DNA from: Bacteroidales bacterium
Lineage (GTDB): Bacteria > Bacteroidota > Bacteroidia > Bacteroidales > UBA1715
Reading direction: 5' to 3'
Assembly: GCA_017552705.1 (NCBI GenBank)
Contig: JAFZOY010000100.1
Coordinates: 1 to 50,654, forward strand
DNA length: 50,654 nucleotides
The notes under the pieces were generated by a model. The model was given only the letters and a program-made list of their open reading frames with translations, did not search any database and had not been told where the DNA came from. Positions 7,536 through 19,100 of the stretch are shown one piece after another (position 1 is the first letter of the stretch; each line of letters opens with the position of its first letter). Both the position numbers and the translations under genes were made by a program.

Positions 7536-10008
7536 TATATTTGTTGGTGTGCTGTTGGCATCGTTTGGTGTCAACGCACAAACAACATTTTCGGGGAAAA
7601 TTTATGACATTGAGTCAAAAGAGCAGCTGTCGTTTGCCAGCGTTTGGATAAAAGGAACCAACAACGCGGTAGTCACACAAATCGACGGCTCTTTTTCGAT
7701 TTCACCCGTTTCCCGTACCGATACCATTTTGATTTCTGCCCTTGGGTATAGGGACAAGGAAATTCTTGGTAGGGATGTGACCACCGAGCCGATGGATATT
7801 GAATTGATCCCGGCGGCAATCCAAATTGATGCAATCACCATCCGACCGGGAAAAAATCCTGCCATTCCCATTGTGAAGAAGGCTATCCACAACAGAAAGG
7901 AAAACCGTCCCGAAAATGTGAAGAATATTGAACTGATTTCCTACAACAAACTGAATTTCAGTCTGAGCGGCATCGACAGCACCATTTTCGACCTTGGCTT
8001 TTTCAGGAAACACGCCGATGTGCTGGTAAAAACCAACGACTACGACAACTCCTATAATATTCCGATGTACTTTTCGGAATATATGAACTATGAAAAGCGT
8101 GCGGAAAACAAACCAATTGAAATACAGGAAATTGTGAAGACGCAGCATGGCATCAGTTTCGCCGAAAACGAAGTTGTTACAAAATATATGGCTTCGCTCA
8201 ACGAAAAAATGTCGTTCTACAATAATATACGCTTTCTTTCAAAGGATTTCATCAGCCCGATTTCCGCCCAGGCAATGCTGTATTACCGCTATTATCTCGA
8301 CGATTCCATTGTGGATAATTCTCGGACTTATTACCGTATTCGCTACAAACCAAAAAATTCCCAGGATTTGGCGTTCTACGGCTATATGATTATAGAAAAG
8401 GACTCGGGAGCGTTGGCTGAAATTGACGCAACGTTGCAACCGACTTCAATTCTGAATTTTGTGCGGAAACTCCGTTTGTTTGAAAAATATCAGTTAACCG
8501 CAGATGGTCAGTGGTTTAACCGCCAACAGAAAATGACGGCGGAATTTGTTCCCGAACTTTCGAAAGACACGGCTTACAAGGCAATCAACACGCCACTCAC
8601 GGCGGTGAAGTCAACCACGTTCATAATCGACAGTGCGCAAATCAACGATTATCTGCAAAATCGTGTTGTTCCCGGACGGTTCAATCTTCGCAAAAGTAAC
8701 TACGGGCAGCGCGACACGTCGTTTCTTTCGCAGTACCGACCTGATACGCTCACCAGTCTTGACTTGATAACTCAGCAGGCCATAGAGAAAACCAATACGA
8801 TTCCTGCCGTGAAAATCGGCAACAAAATGATGAATATGTTGCTCTATGGCTATCTCACGCTTTGGAAGATAGATTTCGGGCCGTATCTGTATTTTATCCA
8901 AAACAATAAAATCGAAGGTGTTCGACTGAATTTGTGTGCGAGAACATCGAAGCAGTTCCACGACAAGATGATGCTGGGCGGCTATGTTGGCTATGGGTGC
9001 CGAAACCAGAAGTTCAAATTCGGTATGCAATATTCATTGCGTATGCCGACCACGGATTTCGGAGCCATACACATCCGTTATGACCAAAATATCTACCGTA
9101 TCGGCGATTTCCGCCAACCTCTCGACCTTATTCGTGAAAATGTGCTTGTGCAGTCCGACGACAACCTGCTCTCGGCGTTGCTCACCCAAAGCGAAAACGA
9201 TGCGGTGTATCTTGTGAAACGTGGCGTGGCTTCGTATGAGCAGCAGATTAACAAAAATGTGATGATAAAGCCTGGATTTATCAGGGCTTCGCACTACAAT
9301 CCTCCGTATTACCAGTTCGACACGGTGAACCAACTGCCGAAGTTCCGTACATACGATTTCACGTTTGATGTGCGGCTTTCGTTCAAGGAGGAGGTTTCCA
9401 TCGACCATTTCCGACATACGTACATCACCACCCGTTATCCGATAATTCATTGCAATTTCATGCGGGGGAAATACTCTATGGAAGGAAAATCCGACTGGTA
9501 CAATCAGTTCAGGTTGGTAGTGAACCATAATGTGCTGTTGGGTGTGGGGAAAATCGATTATGTGTTGGAGGCTGGCTACATTTCGTCGCCGGTGCCGTTC
9601 CCGTTGCTCGAAATCCATCGTGGAAACGAGACGGGCGGAAGCGGCCAGTATTATTTCAACCACATGAACTATATGGAATTTGCCAGTGATGCGTTTGTGA
9701 ACCTTTATGTGGAATATGGCATGAACGGCTTCTTTTTCAACAAAATATGGGGCTTGCGAAAACTCAAACTCCGTGAGTTGGTAACGTTCAAAGCGTGCTA
9801 TGGAAGGTTGTTGAACGATAATTCATCGGTACTTGCGATTCCAGGAAACACCTACGAACTGAGCAAACCATATATGGAGGCGGGAATAGGTGTGACTAAC
9901 TTATTGAAATTCATCCGTTTGGAATACATCTGGCGTCTCAACTATCTTGACCATCCCGACCTAAACAGTACCAAAGGTTTGTTTATTCGTTTTAATTTTG
10001 AGTTTTAG
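7504..10008 (+). CDS. DUF5686 / CarboxypepD_reg-like outer-membrane beta-barrel protein
   Basis: Start placed at 7504 (834 residues), where MLRQRKLLFVSIFVGVLLAS gives a signal peptide; an ATG at 7480 would add eight residues. Residues of about 27-110 form a carboxypeptidase regulatory-like beta sandwich (FSGKIYDIESKEQLSFASV, SALGYRDKEI), as found at the N-terminus of many Bacteroidetes outer-membrane proteins. The following NPAIPIVKKAIHNRKENRPE segment is typical of DUF5686 proteins. The C-terminal half has alternating aromatic beta strands and ends in FNFEF with a terminal Phe, the signature of an outer-membrane barrel. Its role is unknown; transport or surface display is possible. The start lies inside the phosphatase gene in another frame, so the two are probably co-transcribed and translationally coupled. 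Confidence 0.85.
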   Translation: MLRQRKLLFVSIFVGVLLASFGVNAQTTFSGKIYDIESKEQLSFASVWIKGTNNAVVTQIDGSFSISPVSRTDTILISALGYRDKEILGRDVTTEPMDIELIPAAIQIDAITIRPGKNPAIPIVKKAIHNRKENRPENVKNIELISYNKLNFSLSGIDSTIFDLGFFRKHADVLVKTNDYDNSYNIPMYFSEYMNYEKRAENKPIEIQEIVKTQHGISFAENEVVTKYMASLNEKMSFYNNIRFLSKDFISPISAQAMLYYRYYLDDSIVDNSRTYYRIRYKPKNSQDLAFYGYMIIEKDSGALAEIDATLQPTSILNFVRKLRLFEKYQLTADGQWFNRQQKMTAEFVPELSKDTAYKAINTPLTAVKSTTFIIDSAQINDYLQNRVVPGRFNLRKSNYGQRDTSFLSQYRPDTLTSLDLITQQAIEKTNTIPAVKIGNKMMNMLLYGYLTLWKIDFGPYLYFIQNNKIEGVRLNLCARTSKQFHDKMMLGGYVGYGCRNQKFKFGMQYSLRMPTTDFGAIHIRYDQNIYRIGDFRQPLDLIRENVLVQSDDNLLSALLTQSENDAVYLVKRGVASYEQQINKNVMIKPGFIRASHYNPPYYQFDTVNQLPKFRTYDFTFDVRLSFKEEVSIDHFRHTYITTRYPIIHCNFMRGKYSMEGKSDWYNQFRLVVNHNVLLGVGKIDYVLEAGYISSPVPFPLLEIHRGNETGGSGQYYFNHMNYMEFASDAFVNLYVEYGMNGFFFNKIWGLRKLKLRELVTFKACYGRLLNDNSSVLAIPGNTYELSKPYMEAGIGVTNLLKFIRLEYIWRLNYLDHPDLNSTKGLFIRFNFEF

Positions 10009-10084
10009 TTGAAATTCAAAACAATTATTACCATTTTTTTGCATAACCAATCATCCTGTAACTTTTTTGTTTCGTTGATTGTCT

Positions 10085-10092
10085 TATCTTTG
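10085..10092 (+). promoter_or_regulatory. -7 box (TATCTTTG) of the giant T9SS type B protein gene
   Basis: An exact TAnnTTTG match 27 bp before the start codon. A TTTG at 10066-10069 lies 15 bp upstream, closer than the usual spacing of about 19-20. Confidence 0.6.
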
Positions 10093-10119
10093 CAAATTAT
10101 AATGTAATAAGAAAAGAAG

Positions 10120-13100
10120 ATGAAACGATTTACATTTTGTAAAGTTTTGGCATTCTGTATTGGAATGTTTTTCAGTTCGTTGGTTGCTCAGGCGCAGTCA
10201 GTGTTGGTGTCGGGTACGGATTTCACGTGTGCGGGCTACGAAAACGAAGCGTATGTGAGTGTGAATGAAATCACAGGTTGGTTGGGTATCATTCAGCCGC
10301 AGATTTCAGTCAATCTCCCTCTAACAAAGGATGCGAACGTAAATGCGTCGAGAAAATCTGGTACGTTTGTCGATGGAAAATATTACGCTGTAACAAACAA
10401 CGCTGCTAAATTGGACTCGTTCCGTTTGTACAACAACGAGGAAGCATATTGGGGCTTGGTTTTGCCAAAAATGAGTTCGCAGGAAACAATGCTTACGTTC
10501 CAGGTTTCGGGTTTGAAACCTGCCGCAAACTATACCGTTGAAGTTGAATATTGCTTTGTTGCCGACTACAGCGAAAAATGGGGCTATGGCTATCCGGGAG
10601 TGAATTACAATACAGGAAACCAACGTCCCGAATATGGAAGTTTGGATCCAAAAATCAAATTGATTGCCAACCCTGACCAGTACAACACGAAAAATGGTTC
10701 GGATGTGGGATTTTCGAGTGCCCAGAAGGAAGGACATGGATGTGCAACAGCATCGAATTTTACCAAAAGTGCCGTGGGTGCCGATGGTAAACTTACCGTG
10801 TATGTGAACTCGTCGAGCCAAACTTCGGCAATTATGCTGAAAAGCATCAAGGTGTATGGCGAAATTGATCCACAAATCTATAGTTTGGACGGCGCAGAGG
10901 TTTGTGCCGGTGAATTTGCTTCGTTCTTGTTGAATAACGAGTATAATGCAACTGGCGTTACTTATCAATGGTACGAAGACAACCGTGCGATTTCGGGAGC
11001 GACGGCTCCAGCGTATTCGTTTGAAACGCCAGCAACGGTTTCGTCGCATAATTACAAATTGGAAGTGAAGTCGCAGGGAAAAACATTTACATCGAACACG
11101 CTCAAGGTTTCTACGGTGAAATGTTGCGAAGTTACTCTCCCTGATGGAACATCGGTACCTGCGTCTCGTAAAGTGATTTTCAAAGATGATTTCGGAGAAT
11201 TTGATATGACTGATTTATCAGGGCATACTTATATAGTGTGGGATTATTCCGACATTACAGACCCCAAACAAGTAAAGAAAAAGACATCTAACACATTTAG
11301 ATACCAACTTGATAATCCACCATTGGGTTGTACTTATATGGGTAATGAAGGAGCTGTATTGGATGGATATTATACTGTTGCAGGGGTTATGTCAACATAT
11401 AATTCTGCTGTCTATAATGGAGAAACTATAAGAGGTTCGTGGTTAGAATGGGCTGGAGATATTGGAGGTCCAATTAATGCTGATCATCAAAATCCGGCAA
11501 TGGATCATTCAGGAAAATTAGAAGGGTGTGCATTATTTATAAATTGTAAACCAAACACTGGTGGCAAAAATATTTACGAAAGAAACATTACAAATCTATG
11601 TCAAAACAGACAATTGTTTTTCGAGTGTTATTTTACTGTTTTTACAAATTCAGCAACTGGTCCATATAATCCTGTTGATATTACTGTAAGATTAACAGAA
11701 ATAGGTAATGAAAGTAATAAAGTTGAATTTGCAGGAAAAGCAACACGTCAAGCCGATGGCGGAACAGGTACATGGGTGAAATTATCCTCTGAAATATTTC
11801 TGGAACGCAACGATGCGATTAAATTAGAAATTATCAATAATTCCAATGTTTCCGAAAACGGTAACGACCTTGTAATCGATGATATTATTATCAAGGCATG
11901 TTCGGCTCCGCAAATCAAAGCATACTACGATTTGACAACTTTCGATACTGACACTGTAACATGTTCAGGCTCAGGTGTTAAAGTATTTGCAAAAGTTTCC
12001 GAAATGTTGAAACAATATTTCGGCGGTGTGAACAACACCTATTTCCAATACCAATATTCCACAACTCCCGATGTAAAAACATCGTGGAAGAATGTTGGTG
12101 GTATCACTGTTGACGAGTTCAAGGATATTTCGTCGTGTACGGCGTTTGGTTCGGCCCGTGACGGCGATGTGATTTATTTCCGTGTGGTTGCCGGTGGAAA
12201 ATGGACAATGGAAAACACGCCAGAATCGGCGTTCAACCCAGACGATCCATGTGCAAGTTATGCAATTTCGCCTGCAATTCCAACCTATATTGAATGTCCA
12301 ACATGTAGAGAACCAAAGGAAATCGAAATCACCGATGGCGAGGATCTTCTTTGTCCGGGCGAGCAGACAACTCTCACGGTAACATCGCAGGACAGCCCTG
12401 ATGCATTCAACTATACCTGGTACAAAGGTAGTGTTGCAAACGAAAATCTGATTTCGACAAAAAATGCTGCCACATTGCCATTGACCGTGAAATACGATGA
12501 TGTTGACGGCGAACAGACCTATATTGTTTTGGTGAAAGATCCTGCATATCCAACGGCAACATCGTGCCAGTCGCAGGCTGAATTCACAGTAACGGCGAAA
12601 CCAGCTCCTACTGCTGCAGTTTCGGGTGGTGAAGTTATTTGCGAAGGCGAAACGATTACTAAACCTGTGCAATTCACGTTTACGGGCGAAAATCCGTTCA
12701 CGTTTACCTATTCCGATGGAACAACTTCAAAGGAACAAACGCTTACGAGCGGAAGCACATTCGCTCCAACATTGCCAACCGAGCCCGGTTCAACGGCAAC
12801 ATATTCGCTTTCTGCATTGAGCGACAAATATTGTAATGCAACCACAATTCCTACCACCAAGGCTACGGTGACAATAAATCCAAAACCAACGGTGGAACTT
12901 ACCGCCGACAATTCTGTGATTTGCGAGGGTGAGGGAACAATCAAACTTACTGCCGAAGTAACACAAGGCGCAACAACAACATGGAAGAAAGACGGCTCAA
13001 CATTCACAAACTCTGGTTCGACAAAAACATTGTCAACCGTTGCTGAGTCGGGAACATACTCTATCCAGGCAACAGCCGAAGGTTGTATCAGTGAAATTTC

Positions 13101-16100
13101 GGAACAAACGGTTACAATTAACGAAAAACCAGAAATTCTTACGTTGACATCCGACAAAGCGGCTGTTTGTAGCGGACAAGTCATCACAATCACTTCTACT
13201 GTGAGCGACGACGGTTCTGGTGAATACACGTGGACTGGCGACGACGACATTACAGGACGTGGCGCGTCGGTAACAATTTCAAAAACAGTTTCTGTTGATA
13301 CCGATGTAACGCTCACACTTGCGTATAAAAATGGTTGCGATGCGAAGGAAACCAAGAAAATAACTGTTACATTCTATGCTATTCCAGCAAAACCAGCGGT
13401 GAAAGACCAATCGTATTGCGTTGACGACCAACCAAAAGCATTGGAGGGAACGGCTGTTTCGGGCGCTTTGCTCAACTGGTACGGCACAAACGCAACAAGC
13501 GGAACTGCTTCGTCATCGGCTCCTGTGCCATCAACGGCAAAAGCCGATGTAGGCAAGAAATTCTATTATGTAAGCCAAACATTGAACGGTTGCGAAAGTG
13601 AACGGGCTATGGCAACGGTAACAGTTGACGACACACTTACACCAGTAATTATTGCCGATCCTGGATTTGAAGTTTGCGAAGGCGCTCCTATTTCGCTTTC
13701 TGTGGAGGGAACATATAAAACAACAACATGGTCGGGTTCGGGTGCCGCAATGTTAGATGGTACCACAATTCCAAACCCAACATTCTCGAATGCTCCTTAT
13801 GGAACCTACGAGGTGAAAATCAGCGTGGTTGACGAAAAAGGCTGTAAAGGTAGTTCTTCGGAAACCATCATAGTTGATCCGTTGCCAAGTGCGGCTCTTT
13901 CAAGTTTGAGCAACGAATGTGTATCCGACGAGACAGAACAAACCCTCACGGCTACCATTACTCCTCCGGGTGTTGTTGGAACAGGAACTTGGGCAGGAAA
14001 CGTAACGAAGAAAAGCGAAACAACTGCTACCTACAAACCATCAACAGCGGGAGTTGGAACACACACAATAACGTACGACTTCGTGAGCGACAAAGGTTGT
14101 CCTGCAGCCCAACAATCAACATCGGTTGAAGTGTATGACTTGCCAACTCCGACTATCAAAGTCAGCAATGCAAGTGTATGCGTAAGCGGAAATAATAGCG
14201 ACGAGGTTACTATTTCCACAACGGGAACTGTTGCTAATGGCTCGTTTGATTATTCGGTTGACAACGGTGGTGCCGTAAATGCTACCACAGGCGCGTTTGA
14301 CCCCAAAATGCATTCAGCAGGAACATATACAATTTCGTTGATTTATACTGACCCGAATGGTTGTCAGTCTGCAAGTCCAGCAACCGATGTTGTGGTTGTA
14401 CACGCATTGCCTGATGTTGCGATCGATGCATCGAACCCAACGGAAGTTTGCTACAACGAGGCTGCATTTGAAATAACAACAACTGTTTCACCTGAAGGCG
14501 GCAACGGCGTGTGGACAGGAACTGTTTCGTCAACAAGTGCGGAATTCAATCCAAGCAATGCTGGCGACAATACAAGTATAACATACAAATACACAGATAT
14601 TTACAAGTGTGAAAATTCTGCTTCAACTTCAATCAGCAAAGTAACTGTGAACGCTCCAAAACCGATTTTGACAAAAACTGTTTTGAAAAATGCCGGTCAG
14701 TTGGACAACACAACAGAATTAACCGCCGAAGCATCGACTGCTGGCGATATTCTGCAGTGGATGCCTGAAACTGGTGGTTCTGTGCTTGAAGGAGGTAACA
14801 ATGTAACTACGTTTGAAACCCATTTGGGCGTAGATGATGCGGCTATTTCTTATAAATACGCCGTTCGTGAATATAGAATGGTCAACAACAAGGAGTGTTA
14901 CAGCAAGGATAGTGTGATTGCCATCTTGGTAATCTCTGAATGTAACGCATTGCCGCCAAAGGCAAGCGACCGTTGGGTTTGCGTTGGTTCAAACACTATT
15001 CCTGAATTTACGGCGGAACGTACCGAAGGTGCGAATGCTCCTACGAATTATGAAATTTCGTGGTTGGACTTCGACCCAGTTGGTTTGAATTCGTTGCCAG
15101 CAGGCAAAACTGCCATAGAAACAGGATTGACTTTCACTCCGACAACCGTTTCTACCGATGTAGCTGGAACGAAGGAATACTATGTGGCTGAATATGACAA
15201 GGATAAACCATGTTGGTCGGCAGGAACAAAAGTTACTGTAAGAGTGGTTGATAATCCAACGGTTACTATTTCAAGTCCTGAAAATATCTGTGCGAAAGGC
15301 ACTGACAATGTTCCGGTAACTGTTTCTCCTCAAAATGGAGAGTTGCAGGCAACTGTTGGCTCGTTGGATGGTTTCAACTGGCAACCCGGCGACTACGATG
15401 GCGCAAGCGAAGAAGTTACATTCTCGTATAAGGTGCAAAGTACGCCGTATGCCGATGGAACAGTTTGTAGCACAACGGAAACATCGCAAACAACGGCTCA
15501 CTTTATGATAGCACCGAATGGCAGCGATAATATCTGGCTTATCGGCAAAATTGCCACAATACCAGCTGATTTGCTCGACGGAACAAAAACATCGTCGGGA
15601 GAAACAATGAAATGGTATAGCAGTCAGATAACATCGTCGGCGAATGAATTGTCGCCAGTTGCACAAACAACAACAGGTTCGACCTACGCTCCCGACTTGG
15701 CTGCACTTCAGGCTGAAGTTGGTACGTTGAAGGAATTCCATAAGAGCTATTGGATTACACAAACCGACGGTTTTGGTTGTGAAAGTGGACCAAGCGAGGT
15801 AACATTGCATTTGTTGGATTGTCCGTGGGAAGCTCCTTCGGTGGATTCAATAGAACGCTGTTTGAATAAGACAATCGGTTCGCTTACAGCTCATGAAGGA
15901 ACTTCGGTGGAAACTATGGCAACTGGCGGTACAGTTTCTTCGTGGATTTGGTTTGACGAGGACGGCAACGAAATCTCTGGAGCAAACAATGCGGTGTTTA
16001 TACCATCAATGGTTGACAACAGCGAGCCAAAGGTTACAAAATTCTATGTTGCCTACGAAGCTGAAGAAGCTACCAGTACGGTAACATGCCGAAGCCCGCA

Positions 16101-19100
16101 AACCGAAGTGCTTGTAACGGTGTTGCCATTGCCTGAAATCACATTCACGGAACCGGGAACAATTTGTTACACAACCGAGGAAACAAAAGTTCGTGCTTCA
16201 AGTACGTCGAAAAATGGTGCGACTACCGCTACATGGTCAATCTCTGGCGATAGCGACGCAATCAGCGACAACGGTATTTTCTATGCTCAAGTGAATGGAA
16301 AGAATGCAGGAACGAAAGAATATTCAATTGTGTACGAAGCAACCGATGTGAAAGGTTGTAAGAATTCTCAGACAATTCCTATCTCGGTATTGTATCTGCC
16401 ACCTGTGGCAACCGAAGGATTCTTTGCATTGACTGGTCAGGAAGACTACGTTACCGTGATGGTAACCGATGTGTTGCAAGCAAATGCCGATGTGCTTTGG
16501 TTGACTTCGGAAACATTGATTAACGACCAAGTTCGTGTGGGAACAGGCGAAACTCTCGTAACCGATGACCCAACCGATGTTGAAATCGACGGCAAGAAAT
16601 ACTACGCCCGTCAGTTTGTTGGCGAATGTTACAGTGAACCGACAGAAGCAATTGTTGCGATTGCGAACTGTCCGATTCCTTCGGTGGTTGTAAGTCCTGT
16701 TGAGGAATGTTTGTATAACGGAGCTCCCGAATTGTCAGCCGACGGCGGCGAATGGGCAGAACGACCAGAGGGTTCGATATTCCATTTCTATTCAAATGCC
16801 GATAAGGCGCTGGAATATGGCAATAGCGCCGATGGTTCATTCACTCTGACAAATATTACCACGACATCGGAAGCCGGCGTATATGATTATTACGTGACCG
16901 AATCGAATGCAAACATTCAGCAATTCAAGGATTTGTATGGCATAACAGAGAAATTTGCGTGCGAAAGCAGACCTGTTAAGGTTTCGGTTACAATGAAGAA
17001 AACACTTCCTCCAACTGTCACATTCGATCCGAAGGAAGTTTGTTTCAAGGAAGAATCTCCGAAATTCATTGCAACGCAATATGTTGGCGATATAGTTTGG
17101 TTCGAGGAGGATCCAGGAACAGAAGGCGTTCCTACCGCAATGGAATCGGCTACAGGTTCGGTATTTATGCCGGCGTTAACCGATGTAGGCGATCATACTG
17201 TTTGGGCTGTGGCATTAAACAATGGTTGTTATAGTGAACGGACCGATGTAACATATACGGTTAATCCAATACCAGAAAAACCTGAAGTTACAAATAAAGA
17301 AGTTTGTTTTGAAGACGAGGCTGTGTACTTGACTGCACAAGGTGAAAGTGGTTCAGAGTTGTATTGGTATGCCGACGAAAGGAAACAACAGCCACTTCGT
17401 GCCGATGAAAACGGATATCTGCCAAAGGTTGATGCAGTGGATGTGTATACTTATTATGTAACGCAGAAAATCCGTGGATGTGAAAGTCCTGTTGCTGCTA
17501 TCACATACGAAATCAAAGCATTGCCACTTCCTCCTACGATTGTTGAGGCTCCAACTCGTTTGTGTGAATATGACGACAAACCAACGTTGACAGCCGAAGG
17601 CGAGCATATTCGTTGGTATGCCGATGTAAACGCAACCGATTTGATGGTTGACGATGCTTCGTGTGTTGTGAACGATATGGGTACAGGTACGCATAAATAT
17701 TATGCGACACAAACAGTCCGTGAATGCGAGGGTGCAACTAAAATGGTTGTATATCAAGTATTTCCAAAACCAGAAAATCCGAAAACAGTTGGCGCAAGTA
17801 TCTGTGCCGGCGACACGAATATTCCTTCGTTGTCAACTGATGGCATGAACGATAAATGGTTCGCCGACGACCAAGAAACATTGATGGGTAGCGGATATGT
17901 ATATACCCCTGAGGCAAACGAAGTGGGCAGTAAGGATAAGATTTTCTACGTGCAACGCGAGCGCAACGGCTGTGTAAGCGAAATGGTGGAAACGATACTT
18001 CACGTTATTGATGTTCCAAGTTTCACTATAGGAAACGACACTGTGTTGTGTATTTATGATAAGGTTGCCACTATTCAGGCAACTGATTTCAAACCTGTGT
18101 TGACGGAAAAATCGTTTGTTGAATGGAAAGTCTCTAACGGTACTATTACCAAGAATTTGGTTGATAATGCCGAACACAACATAACACCGACAAATATTTT
18201 GAATGCAGTGGGTGATTTCACTATTTCGGCTGTGTTTGCTTGCCGTTACGACGAAACAATGACTTGTAAGAGTAATCCTGTGTATATGAATTACTCAATA
18301 AAGGCTCAGCCTCGCAAGCCAATTGTGTTCTCGAAAGTGATTTGCCAAGGCGATGAAATCGATGAGTTGCAGGCATTGGGTAGCCCGAATGTTGTTTGGA
18401 AGAGTTTGAGCGGCACATTGCCAACAGAGTTCCATGGCCCGAAATATCAGTTCCAGAAAGGTTCTGTTCTTGATACGGGTACCTATAAATTTGAAATCTA
18501 CGATATGAATATCTACGACGAGGAAAATTTCATTGGTTGTAGCAGTGAGGTAGATACGGTGGAATTGGTAGTTGCTCCGGGTGCTAATACTAAATTGTTC
18601 GGCCGTGATTCGGTTTGTATGGGTTCGATAGGTGAAAGCTATTATACTCGTTTTGAAAAAACAAGCCAATACTTCTGGACAGTTACAGGCGATAATTTGA
18701 ACTATTCGAAAGATGCAACTTCTACATCTGTTCGCTATATTGACTGGATGGAACCAGGAGTTGACACGCTTACCGTGTACGAACAAACGTGGGCTGGCTG
18801 TGAAGGCTTCGACACGTTGATTGTACAGGTTGCTCCAGCTCCAGTGGCACATTTCAGTTGGTCTATGCCAGGCTCATCGAATGTGATAGAATTTAAGGAC
18901 AGCACGGTTCAGGATAGTTTGTGGACAACCGACAAGAACGGCGAGCCAGTTGCATTGCCGATAGAATACACAATGGCTTGGAATTTTGGTCATCAAGGCT
19001 CTAATCCTGCGGATGTGGATACGGTTATTCCATATAACTGGCGTAATCATCCTGTTATGGAAGGACATTATCTGTATGGCTACAATTGCCCAATATTGAC

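Noticed and set aside
9034..9663. Minus-strand open frame of 209 codons opposite the DUF5686 gene
   Set aside because: Its composition (many Arg, His, Ile) is that of a reverse-frame shadow, and the plus-strand protein is clearly real.
10009..10060. Terminator after the DUF5686 gene
   Set aside because: TTTTGA/TCAAAA can pair, but the T-run lies about 15 bp further on, so a functional terminator is doubtful.
12708..13355. Long minus-strand open frame (215 codons) opposite the giant gene
   Set aside because: It mirrors the Thr/Ser/Val-rich repeats of the plus-strand gene in a complementary frame. It has no plausible start context and no recognisable fold.
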